Below, one piece after another: positions 14,592-20,575 of a DNA stretch of 20,575 nt (positions are counted from its first letter, which is position 1; every line of letters begins with the position of its first letter). The position numbers were made by a program, and so were the translations under genes. The notes under the pieces were generated by a model. The model was not told the DNA's origin and searched no databases. It worked only from the letters and a program-made list of their open reading frames with translations. This DNA is from Planctomycetota bacterium (GTDB taxonomy: Bacteria > Planctomycetota > Brocadiia > SM23-32), in contig JAGYMJ010000697.1 in the NCBI GenBank assembly GCA_018400625.1, forward strand, positions 1 through 20,575, given 5' to 3'.

Positions 14592-15392
14592 CTAAATGAA
14601 AGTCAAAAAATCTTTCACACTTTCCGCGACCGCATCCGGTTTAACGGCAATATGTTTCAGGTCTTCTTTTTTTGTCACGCCCGACAACACCAGTACTGAT
14701 AACAGTCCGGCCCTGCTGGCCATAAGTATGTCGGTTTCGACCCTGTCCCCGACCATGACACATTCATCCGCGCGCAGGCCGACCAGTTTCAGGGCTTCAT
14801 CGAGCATGATCTCAGAGGGTTTTCCCACGATCGGATCAACCTTACGTTCAGTGCATGCTTCGACGGCAGCAATCATGCAGGCTGCATCCGGCAGGTCGCC
14901 GTCCGGCATGGGACAGGTGCGGTCGGGGTTGGTGCCGATGAGCAATGCACCCTGAATCGCCGCCTTATACGCTTTGTGAAGTTTCTGGTAGTCAAATCTT
15001 CTGTCCCAGGAAACCACGACTATTTGAGCGGTATCCGGGTCTTCCGTGACCTCAATACCGAGCTCAGTAAGATCATCGATGACCGGCTGCTCGGCTACGG
15101 GGAAAACAGTGTGTTCGGGATAGTTTGCCGCGATAAATTGAGCAAGAACCAGGCTGGAATTAATGACATCGGATTCCTCACAATCGATCCCAAGTTTCCG
15201 GAGTTTTTCTGCATAAGTACTGCGCCGGGCAATGGGTTTATTGCTTACAAAAGCGACTTTTCGTCCACTTTTCCGCAATTTTTTCACCACCCGTTCGGCG
15301 CCGTTGATGAGGCTGTCTCCAAGGTAAAGAGTGCCGTCAAGATCAAAGATAAACCCCTTTGCTTGTTTGAAAATTTTGCCCATATTGTTCAT
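14592..15392 (-). CDS. HAD-superfamily hydrolase, class IIA (NagD/UmpH-like)
   Basis: A cytosolic phosphatase of the HAD-IIA (C2-cap) type; relatives hydrolyse nucleotide monophosphates, phosphoglycolate, glycerol phosphate or other small sugar phosphates. All four HAD motifs are present: FIFDLDGTL (nucleophile D17, acid/base D19), VSNKP (S50, N51), K191 in VGKPS, and MVGDRVETDI (D216, D221). The cap (about 80-185) contains WDRRFDYQKL and IGTNPDRTCP, as in this class. The length (266 residues) is usual for the family. The start at 15392 has only a weak upstream GGTAA; M4 (15383) is an alternative. It is the first gene of a probable two-gene unit with hypF. The substrate cannot be told from sequence. 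Confidence 0.88.
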   Translation of the reverse strand: MNNMGKIFKQAKGFIFDLDGTLYLGDSLINGAERVVKKLRKSGRKVAFVSNKPIARRSTYAEKLRKLGIDCEESDVINSSLVLAQFIAANYPEHTVFPVAEQPVIDDLTELGIEVTEDPDTAQIVVVSWDRRFDYQKLHKAYKAAIQGALLIGTNPDRTCPMPDGDLPDAACMIAAVEACTERKVDPIVGKPSEIMLDEALKLVGLRADECVMVGDRVETDILMASRAGLLSVLVLSGVTKKEDLKHIAVKPDAVAESVKDFLTFI

Positions 15393-15599
15393 AGCGTTAC
15401 CATATATGTTAAAATGTATTGATCGGTCGATGAATATTCAGCGAACCGCGTGGCATCCCCACCGTGCCTTGTGCCCGCGGAGATGCCACGATTTTCACTG
15501 AGGACTCACATCGGCAGTTTATGACAAAAATTTTTTTACAAAACAATTATAAAGTGACCGGTCTTCAAATACAAAAGAGGGGCGCCGGGATCAAAAAAC
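15393..15599. other. Divergent intergenic spacer, HAD gene / rlmN
   Basis: This 207-bp spacer must contain promoters for both directions, but I found no convincing -35/-10 pair for either. A TATAAA at 15548-15553 has no -35 partner at proper distance. The middle of the spacer is a long imperfect hairpin (15449-15490) next to a 14-bp sequence found again at 20420. Confidence 0.6.
15449..15506 (-). repeat. Hairpin plus dispersed repeat, copy 1
   Basis: CGTGGCATC (15449-15457) and its exact reverse complement (15482-15490) form a 9-bp stem, with partial pairing continuing into the loop. The adjoining TTTCACTGAGGACT (15493-15506) is the exact reverse complement of 20420-20433, and similarity continues through the GCATC-CC arm. 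This suggests a non-coding dispersed element present in two opposite orientations in the window. Confidence 0.6.
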
Positions 15600-16649
15600 A
15601 TGACCACAATGAAAACACCAGAACACATATTGGAATTAACGCCGCATCAATGGGCAATTTGGTTTGAAAGTCAGGGAGAGCCTTCATTCAGAGCGGATCA
15701 GGTGGTCGATTGGATCTACCGTAAGATGACAACCGATCCGGAATCGATGACAAATTTGTCCAAAGATACACGAAAGAAGATATTGGAATCGTTCGATTGT
15801 GAAATGCCGAAGATGCACAACCTGGAGGTTTCAGAAGACTCCAGGACAACCAAGTTTGCCTTCAGGTTGGAAGATGGGGAGGTGATCGAAAGCGTATTGA
15901 TGGATCAGGGGAAACGCAGCACCTTTTGCATCTCGACGCAGGCCGGCTGCAAGCTTGGGTGCAAATTTTGCGCGACCGCCCGTAAAGGATTCCGCAGAAA
16001 CCTCAAAACTTCGGAGATATTGGGGCAAATCATCTATCTGAGTTCTCAGAACGGATCGGTGGGAAATGTCGTTTTCATGGGGATGGGGGAGCCACTGCAG
16101 AATACCGAAGCCCTGCTGCCGGCGCTTGAAGGGTTAGTTGATCCGGAGCGTATAGGTCTCGGACGCCGACGCGTAACGGTTTCCACCGCCGGGATAGTGG
16201 ACGGTATCAAGGAATTGGCCGGGCATTCATCACGTCCCAATCTCGCACTATCACTCAACTCCCCTTTTGGACCGCAGCGCAGTGAACTCATGCCGGTCAA
16301 CCGAAAATATCCTTTGGGTGAGGTTATAGCCGCGTGTGAACTTTACTCCCAAAGAACTGCACGAGATATCATGCTCGAATATGTCATGCTGAGCGGGGTG
16401 AATACAACCGCCAATGCCGCAGAAGAGGTGGGTAAAATAGCCCGTCGTTTAGATGCAAAAATCAATCTGATCGCTTTCAATGGTTTCCCCGGGGCTGATT
16501 ATACACCGCCGGAGAAGAGAGAAATTGCCGCTTTCAAAAAATTACTTGAGGATAACGGAATAATGGTCATTCAGAGATACAGACGCGGATCGGACATAGC
16601 GGCAGGATGTGGACAATTACAAGGGGAAAAAAATCAGGATTTCGGTTAA
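15600..16649 (+). CDS. rlmN: Dual-specificity RNA methyltransferase RlmN
   Basis: A radical-SAM enzyme that methylates C2 of A2503 in 23S rRNA and, in several bacteria, A37 of some tRNAs. The protein has 349 residues, within the family range. An N-terminal FRADQVVDWIY helix-turn segment is present. C110 (in STFCISTQAGC) is the residue equivalent to E. coli C118, and the iron-sulfur motif CX3CX2C is C117, C121, C124. The SAM-binding GMGEPL is at 161-166. The methyl-carrying cysteine is C337 in IAAGCGQL, equivalent to E. coli C355. A GGGA at 15587-15590 lies 9 nt before the ATG at 15600; M4 (15609) would be further away. It is the first gene of a three-gene plus-strand run and ends 29 bp before the MBL-fold gene. 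Confidence 0.96.
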   Translation: MTTMKTPEHILELTPHQWAIWFESQGEPSFRADQVVDWIYRKMTTDPESMTNLSKDTRKKILESFDCEMPKMHNLEVSEDSRTTKFAFRLEDGEVIESVLMDQGKRSTFCISTQAGCKLGCKFCATARKGFRRNLKTSEILGQIIYLSSQNGSVGNVVFMGMGEPLQNTEALLPALEGLVDPERIGLGRRRVTVSTAGIVDGIKELAGHSSRPNLALSLNSPFGPQRSELMPVNRKYPLGEVIAACELYSQRTARDIMLEYVMLSGVNTTANAAEEVGKIARRLDAKINLIAFNGFPGADYTPPEKREIAAFKKLLEDNGIMVIQRYRRGSDIAAGCGQLQGEKNQDFG

Positions 16650-16678
16650 AACACATTTTTGGGGTATCATAATTTTTA

Positions 16679-17479
16679 ATGGAAAAGACTATTTGCAAAG
16701 ATACTGCTGAAGCTCAAATTAAGTTTTTGGGGACGGCCGGGGCCCGATATGTCATGGCCAGACAGCTGCGCTATTCAGCAGGGGTTTTTTTAAGGCTGGG
16801 TGCAAAGAAAATCCTTTTGGACCCCGGCCCCGGTACTCTTTTACGATGTTCTAAAGTCACCCCTCGCATCGATGCCACTGAATTAGATGCCATTATTCTT
16901 TCACACGCCCACATTGATCACTCGGGCGATGCCAACGCGATGATCGATGCGATGACTTGCGGTGGTTGGGAACGGCGCGGGCGTTTTTATGCGCCTCGGG
17001 AATGTTTGGAGGGCGAAAACAGAATCTTACTGAACTACATAAAAAAAGCCCCTGAAGAAGTCGTGCAGCTTGAAGAGAAAAAGACTTACAGTCTTGATGG
17101 TTTGCAATTCAGCACTTCTTTGAGACATCACCATGATGTAGAAACTTACGGGCTGAGGTTTCATCTTGAAGGCGGTGACTTGAGTTTTATTACGGATACT
17201 CTGAATTTTGACAGACTGGCGGAACAATACGCCGGCAGCCGCTGTTTAGTTATTAATGTTGTCCGGCAAAGCGGGCATGTTGGGAGGAAATTGAAGCACC
17301 TGAGCCTTGATGAAGCCGAGGGCCTGATTGGTGAAATTCGGCCCGAATATGCTATTCTGACGCACTTTGGAAAAAGTATAGTGAACAAAAATCCAGATGA
17401 AATTGCCCGGGAAATGACGGAAAGACTGGGAATAAGTGTTGAAGCTGCTCGGGACGGCATGCAGTTCGATCTACCATAG
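16679..17479 (+). CDS. MBL-fold metallo-hydrolase
   Basis: A metallo-beta-lactamase-fold hydrolase, probably cytosolic since no signal peptide is visible. Metal ligands are clear: H76-x-H78-x-D80-H81 in SHAHIDHSGD, H151 or H152 in LRHHHD, D173 in FITDTLNFD, and H229 in LTHFG. D48 sits in LLDPGPGTLL, the strand-loop typical of RNase Z/PhnP-like members. The region around H200-H207 (SGHVGRKLKHLSLDEA), just before the last ligand, is characteristic of this branch. At 266 residues the length is usual. The substrate is unknown; nuclease or phosphodiesterase activity is possible. It lies between rlmN (29 bp) and the endonuclease III-like gene (21 bp), so co-transcription is likely. The only upstream purine run is GGGG at 16661, 14 nt before the ATG. 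Confidence 0.9.
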   Translation: MEKTICKDTAEAQIKFLGTAGARYVMARQLRYSAGVFLRLGAKKILLDPGPGTLLRCSKVTPRIDATELDAIILSHAHIDHSGDANAMIDAMTCGGWERRGRFYAPRECLEGENRILLNYIKKAPEEVVQLEEKKTYSLDGLQFSTSLRHHHDVETYGLRFHLEGGDLSFITDTLNFDRLAEQYAGSRCLVINVVRQSGHVGRKLKHLSLDEAEGLIGEIRPEYAILTHFGKSIVNKNPDEIAREMTERLGISVEAARDGMQFDLP

Positions 17480-17500
17480 CTTTATTATTTATATCCGAAC

Positions 17501-18172
17501 ATGAGCAACAGAAATTCATCAAAAGAGCAAAAGACCGAAAAAATACTCAAAGCTCTGGAAAAACGTTTCGGAACGGAAAACCGGCCGGAGCGCGATCCTT
17601 TAGATGTTCTCATACGGGGAATTTTGTCGCAAAACACCTCGGACACCAACAGCCAACGGGCCTTCGACTCTTTGAAGAAAAATTATTGTGCGTGGGATGC
17701 CGTCAGAACGGCACCGCTTTCAAAGTTGCAAACAGTTATCCGCAGCGGTGGTTTAGCCCGCCAAAAAGCTGAAACAATCCAGACAATTTTATCATGGCTG
17801 AAGGAGGAGTGGGCGAGATATGACCTTGATTTCCTGAAGAACATGTCGATTGAAGAAGCCGAAAAACAGCTCACAGGAATAAAAGGCATAGGGATAAAAA
17901 CAGCGCGCCTTGTACTTTTGTTTGGATTTGGGAGACCTGCATTTGTTGTTGACACCCATGTATTGAGGGTTTGTAAAAGAACAGGGCTCATATTAGCAAA
18001 CTGCAGCCGCATAAAGGCTCACAGGATAATGTCGGACATGATCCCCCCCAGACAGACTTACAGTGCGCACATGAACATGATAAAACTGGGCCGCAGAATC
18101 TGCCGGCCTAAAAAACCCCGATGTGATATTTGTCCTTTGGATGATTATTGTTTGCATGCAATCCTCGTTTAG
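17501..18172 (+). CDS. Endonuclease III-like DNA glycosylase with [4Fe-4S] cluster
   Basis: A base-excision repair glycosylase/AP lyase of the HhH-GPD superfamily. The helix-hairpin-helix reads LTGIKGIGIKTA, with K133 at the catalytic lysine position of bifunctional Nth. The catalytic aspartate is D151 in VVDTHVLRV. The C-terminal cluster has the classic C-X6-C-X2-C-X5-C spacing (C201, C208, C211, C217). The early segment DPLDVLIRGILSQNTSD corresponds to the usual PFELLIAVLLSAQATD, with the sequence SQNTSD typical of the divergent endonuclease III branch rather than E. coli Nth. There are 223 residues, a normal length. It lies 21 bp after the MBL gene, with no clear Shine-Dalgarno, so it is probably translated from the shared message. 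Substrate preference (oxidised pyrimidines, or mismatched or alkylated bases) cannot be decided. Confidence 0.92.
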   Translation: MSNRNSSKEQKTEKILKALEKRFGTENRPERDPLDVLIRGILSQNTSDTNSQRAFDSLKKNYCAWDAVRTAPLSKLQTVIRSGGLARQKAETIQTILSWLKEEWARYDLDFLKNMSIEEAEKQLTGIKGIGIKTARLVLLFGFGRPAFVVDTHVLRVCKRTGLILANCSRIKAHRIMSDMIPPRQTYSAHMNMIKLGRRICRPKKPRCDICPLDDYCLHAILV

Positions 18173-18511
18173 GTGTAATATATTGGCATTATGCTCCTGG
18201 AATTCAAAGGCTGATCAAAAATAATGGTTCTTCGCGTTGAAGACTGCTCCAAAGTTGTCCTGAGGGACCAAAAGGGCTAACTATGGAGTGCGGCACGATA
18301 AGTGCCGCTTTGGAATGGAACAGGGAAAGGGCTTTGAATAAAAACGAAAAACGCATTAAAGTCTTTAATCGCCGATTGGCGACTTTGAATGTGCGGGCTT
18401 TTCTTGCTTTTTGGATGCTCGCTGTGGTTCCATTTTAATGCGGCACTCACCGTGCCGCACTCCTTCAGGTATCCCACAAAATTCGCACATGAAGAGCCAA
18501 AATAAAAAGGG
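18173..18511. other. Intergenic spacer carrying a REP-like pair
   Basis: This 339-bp gap has no gene. More than half of it is the inverted palindrome pair at 18285-18463. The left part (18173-18284) holds only a small bulged hairpin near 18227-18244 with no T-run, so no intrinsic terminator for the upstream operon is evident. A small minus-strand frame across the region is a by-product of the palindromes. Confidence 0.7.
18285..18463. repeat. REP-like inverted pair (BIME-like), GGAG type
   Basis: A 179-bp element has 37-bp ends (18285-18321 and 18427-18463) that are inverted repeats matching at 32 of 37 positions. Each end begins GGAG-T and continues into a perfect 7-bp hairpin GCGGCAC/GTGCCGC (loops GATAA on the left, TCACC on the right). 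The centre holds two more palindromes: ATTAAA-GTC-TTTAAT (18355-18369) and TCGCC-GATT-GGCGA (18369-18382). GGAG or GTAG beside a hairpin is the signature recognised by RAYT/TnpA-REP transposases. No target-site duplication is visible. Confidence 0.8.
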
Positions 18512-18520
18512 ATGCAGGGA

Positions 18521-18946
18521 ATGGGTATAATCATCTTATATGTCATCGTTTTCCTTTTAGCGTGCGGCTTAATTACCGGCTTAACGGCACACTTCAAGGG
18601 AGAGAATATTTTCGAATGGGGTTTAACCGGTATTTTTTTGCCGATCATCGGCATATTACTGCTGATAACGGGACATAAACCGCCCCATAAAAGAAAAAAA
18701 GGAACCGATGGGCGTCATGCCAAAAAGAAAGTCAGAAAGCGACCTAAAAGATGCTGCGGAAGTTATATACCCGACTGTGAAGGATGTCCTTTTTTCCAAA
18801 AATCTTTATTCGCCGACAACACCGTGCAAACGGGGAAAAAAGGGGATTGCCTTTTTTATCATCGGGAACTGAAAGATGATCACCATCAAAAGCGAAGCAG
18901 AGTGATAATGGAGGAAGATGAAGAAAAACAACATGATGCTCATTAA
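18521..18946 (+). CDS. Small membrane protein with cysteine cluster, unknown function
   Basis: I do not recognise this family. From the chosen start (141 residues) there are two hydrophobic segments, about 2-23 (IIILYVIVFLLACGLITGL) and 35-51 (WGLTGIFLPIIGILLLITG). A strongly basic cytoplasmic stretch follows (52-77, rich in K, R and H), then five cysteines: C78, C79, C86, C89 and C110. The arrangement C-X6-C-X2-C-X20-C could hold zinc or an iron-sulfur cluster. The tail is acidic and histidine-rich. The start at 18521 is preferred over 18512 because AAGGG (18507-18511) lies 9 nt before it but abuts the earlier ATG. It lies 75 bp before trpB2. Its reality is supported by a clear ribosome binding site and membrane topology, but by no known homologue. 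Confidence 0.65.
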   Translation: MGIIILYVIVFLLACGLITGLTAHFKGENIFEWGLTGIFLPIIGILLLITGHKPPHKRKKGTDGRHAKKKVRKRPKRCCGSYIPDCEGCPFFQKSLFADNTVQTGKKGDCLFYHRELKDDHHQKRSRVIMEEDEEKQHDAH

Positions 18947-19008
18947 AGTATCGTCGAAGTTATTTTTAGCAAAAGCTCTTTTCATAGTCTAAAGTGAATC
19001 ATTATTAC

Positions 19009-19013
19009 AGGAG
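19009..19013 (+). promoter_or_regulatory. Ribosome binding site of trpB2
   Basis: AGGAG lies 8 nt before the ATG at 19022, the strongest Shine-Dalgarno in the window. This suggests efficient translation independent of the upstream membrane gene. Confidence 0.8.
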
Positions 19014-19021
19014 AAAGGAAA

Positions 19022-20392
19022 ATGGAAAATAAAAAAATTTTATTGTCGGAAAACGAAATGCCGACCCAGTGGTACAATTTGGCCGCGGATCTGCCCAATC
19101 CGCTCCGGCCGCCCCTGACGGCCGACGGAACACCTATAACGCCTGATACCATGGCGCCGATTTTCCCTATGAACCTTATTGAACAGGAGGTATCCACGCA
19201 GCGCTGGATTGACATTCCCAAGCCGATTCTTGGTTTTTTAAGAAGCTGGCGCCCCACCCCCCTGAAACGCGCCTCGGCCCTCGAAACACATCTGGATACA
19301 CCGGCGCGAATCTACTATAAAGATGAAAGTGTCAGCCCGCCCGGAAGCCACAAACCAAACACTGCGGTCGCTCAGGCCTGGTATAATAAAGAGTTCGGGA
19401 TAGAAAACCTTACTACCGAAACAGGGGCGGGACAATGGGGGAGCGCATTAGGATATGCCTGCGGGCTGGTGGGGATCAAATGTAAAGTTTATATGGTGCG
19501 TATAAGTTTCGAACAAAAACCGTTCAGAAAGGTTCTGATGCGGATTTGGGGAGCGCACTGCATACCCAGTCCGAGCCAGGATACGCAGGCGGGCAGAGAT
19601 ATACTCAAGAAAATGCCCGACACCCCCGGCAGCCTGGGAATAGCGATAAGCGAAGCCATAGAAGAAGCGGTCAGTGACACTTCCGGCAAAACGCGTTACG
19701 CACTCGGCAGCGTGTTGAACCACGTCATGCTGCATCAAAGCATCATCGGTCTTGAAACACGCGCACAGCTCAAGAAGGTGGGCATAGAAAAGCCCGACAT
19801 CATTATAGGCTGCGCCGGTGGAGGCAGCAATTTTGCCGGTCTGGCATTTCCCTTTGCTGCTGAAAAGATCGACGGGGCCGATATAACGATCAAACCTGTC
19901 GAGCCCAAAGCATGTCCGACCCTCACACGCGGGGAATTCATCTATGATTATGGAGATGTGGCCAAGACCACCCCGCTGCTGCCGATGTACAGCCTGGGGC
20001 ACACTTTTGTTCCGCCGGGAATACATGCCGGCGGCCTTCGCTATCACGGCATGGCACCGCTTGTCAGCCAGGCCGTCGTTGACGGACTGTTCGAGCCTGA
20101 GTCACTGGATCAACTTGAATGTTACGATGCAGCGCTGACCTGGGCCAGAACCGAAGGCAGCGTCCCTGCCCCGGAAACAACCCATGCCATAGCCGCGACC
20201 ATCAGAGAAGCGTTAAAGGCAAGAGAAGAAGGGAAGGAAAAAGATATTGTCTTCTGTTACAGCGGGCATGGGCTGCTTGACCTCTCAGCCTATGAAACAT
20301 ATCTTGACGGGCAGCTTGTGGAATCCACACTACCCGAAGATGATTTGCAGAAATCAATTTCTGATGTTAAAGACAACCCAAGGGTAGAGTGA
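19022..20392 (+). CDS. trpB2: Tryptophan synthase beta chain, TrpB2 type
   Basis: A PLP enzyme that joins indole and L-serine to give tryptophan. It belongs to the longer TrpB2 branch: 456 residues against about 400 for TrpB1, with the characteristic N-terminal extension ([19 protein letters not shown]). The PLP lysine is K111 in GSHKPNTA, the catalytic glutamate is E133 in [11 protein letters not shown], and the phosphate-binding loop is [11 protein letters not shown] (about 263-273). The segment around 275-345 lacks the TrpB1 features used for docking of standard TrpA. The C-terminal part has [14 protein letters not shown]. No trpA, trpC or other trp gene is adjacent, so an indole-salvage role is as likely as participation in the main pathway. 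The start is fixed by a strong AGGAG. Downstream no clear intrinsic terminator is seen before the repeats. Confidence 0.95.
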   Translation: MENKKILLSENEMPTQWYNLAADLPNPLRPPLTADGTPITPDTMAPIFPMNLIEQEVSTQRWIDIPKPILGFLRSWRPTPLKRASALETHLDTPARIYYKDESVSPPGSHKPNTAVAQAWYNKEFGIENLTTETGAGQWGSALGYACGLVGIKCKVYMVRISFEQKPFRKVLMRIWGAHCIPSPSQDTQAGRDILKKMPDTPGSLGIAISEAIEEAVSDTSGKTRYALGSVLNHVMLHQSIIGLETRAQLKKVGIEKPDIIIGCAGGGSNFAGLAFPFAAEKIDGADITIKPVEPKACPTLTRGEFIYDYGDVAKTTPLLPMYSLGHTFVPPGIHAGGLRYHGMAPLVSQAVVDGLFEPESLDQLECYDAALTWARTEGSVPAPETTHAIAATIREALKAREEGKEKDIVFCYSGHGLLDLSAYETYLDGQLVESTLPEDDLQKSISDVKDNPRVE

Positions 20393-20419
20393 AACGCTGA
20401 TGGGTGAATCGGCAACGTA

Positions 20420-20455
20420 AGTCCTCAGTGAAATCCGTAGCATCCCCACCGAGCA
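20420..20455 (+). repeat. Dispersed repeat, copy 2
   Basis: Positions 20420-20433 are an exact 14-bp reverse complement of 15493-15506. Similarity continues over about 20 further bases, with small differences and one gap, into a GCATC-CC arm like that at 15449. It begins 28 bp after the trpB2 stop. Unlike copy 1, the second hairpin arm is not obvious here. Confidence 0.6.
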
Positions 20456-20483
20456 GCCTGACCGAAAAGGCTGTAAATAGTTT

Positions 20484-20558
20484 GTAGTGAGCCCTTTTAA
20501 GGGCTCCGGAGTCCGGGAAATGGCGCCTAGCCCGCGGACGCTTGAAAGCGTCCACTAC
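20484..20558. repeat. REP-like inverted pair (BIME-like), GTAG type
   Basis: GTAG (20484-20487), T, then hairpin GAGCCC-TTTTAA-GGGCTC (20489-20506) is followed by about 29 bp of linker. A second hairpin, GGACGCTT-GA-AAGCGTCC (20536-20553), is followed by A and then CTAC (20555-20558). The outer ends are inverted copies (GTAGTG/CACTAC). The layout is the same as at 18285-18463 but the hairpin sequences differ. A further short stem GCCG/CGGC (20561-20574) is cut by the window edge. Confidence 0.75.
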
Positions 20559-20575
20559 GAGCCGGGTTTTCGGCC

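Noticed and set aside
15464..15667. Small plus-strand frame before and over the start of rlmN
   Set aside because: It overlaps the hairpin and the rlmN start in another register, and shows no motif.
18285..18463. Intrinsic terminator for the rlmN operon
   Set aside because: The hairpins are GC-rich but neither is followed by a T-run; the inverted-pair design with GGAG ends is better explained as a REP-like element.
18280..18468. Target-site duplication flanking the REP-like pair
   Set aside because: The left flank (CTAT) and right flank (TTCAGG) do not match; RAYT-type elements are not expected to leave one.
18277..18654. Minus-strand frame of 125 codons between the endonuclease III-like gene and the membrane protein
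   Set aside because: Its coding span is made largely by the REP-like palindromes and by the antisense of the membrane protein; no ribosome binding site or motif.
20454..20473. Terminator after trpB2 (stem CAGCC/GGCTG)
   Set aside because: The stem is only 5 bp with a 10-nt loop, and is followed by TAAATAGTTTG rather than a T-tract.
20367..20555. Minus-strand frame at the right edge
   Set aside because: It covers the 3' end of trpB2, the dispersed repeat and the REP-like pair; no ribosome binding site or recognisable motif.

Overview
The window looks bacterial. All genes are compactly packed with Shine-Dalgarno-like starts, and there are no introns, tRNAs, rRNAs or CRISPR arrays. A HypF maturase for [NiFe] hydrogenase points to an anaerobe or facultative anaerobe. 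A giant secreted repeat protein, a stand-alone TrpB2 and REP-like palindromes would fit an uncultured Gram-negative lineage such as the PVC group (Kiritimatiellota/Lentisphaerota-like) or Omnitrophota. That placement is a lean from gene content, not a demonstration.

Region 1 (1-11849, minus strand) is one uninterrupted reading frame that starts at 11849 and leaves the window at its left edge without a stop, giving at least 3,949 codons. It encodes an exported mosaic protein. In order it has a signal peptide, a short TPR-like segment, seven RCC1-type repeats (a plausible closed seven-bladed propeller), a helical region, a GLUG-rich domain, a series of InlB/Listeria-Bacteroides-type repeats, a large right-handed beta-helix built from four long tandem units, and then two copies of a CARDB-like, PPC-like and IPT/TIG-like set, the second again preceded by a beta-helix. 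Every long plus-strand frame here is its antisense shadow.

Region 2 (11850-12213) is an AT-rich spacer holding the giant gene's ribosome binding site, a possible sigma70-type promoter and an A/T palindrome. Region 3 (12214-15392, minus) is a pair: a HAD-IIA phosphatase followed by hypF. Region 4 (15393-15599) is the divergent spacer, with a long hairpin and a dispersed repeat. Region 5 (15600-18172, plus) is a tight run of rlmN, an MBL-fold hydrolase and an endonuclease III-like glycosylase, with gaps of 29 and 21 bp. Region 6 (18173-18511) is a spacer dominated by a 179-bp inverted pair of REP-like palindromes. Region 7 (18521-20392, plus) holds a small two-helix membrane protein with a cysteine cluster, then a TrpB2-type tryptophan synthase beta chain. 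The right edge carries a second copy of the dispersed repeat and a second REP-like inverted pair.

The most notable findings are the giant mosaic surface protein and its internal duplications, and two different inverted palindrome pairs with the same GTAG/GGAG-T-hairpin design. That design matches the REP elements recognised by RAYT transposases. The conserved genes (rlmN, hypF, endonuclease III, trpB2) are ordinary housekeeping or metabolic genes, and nothing links them functionally to the giant protein.
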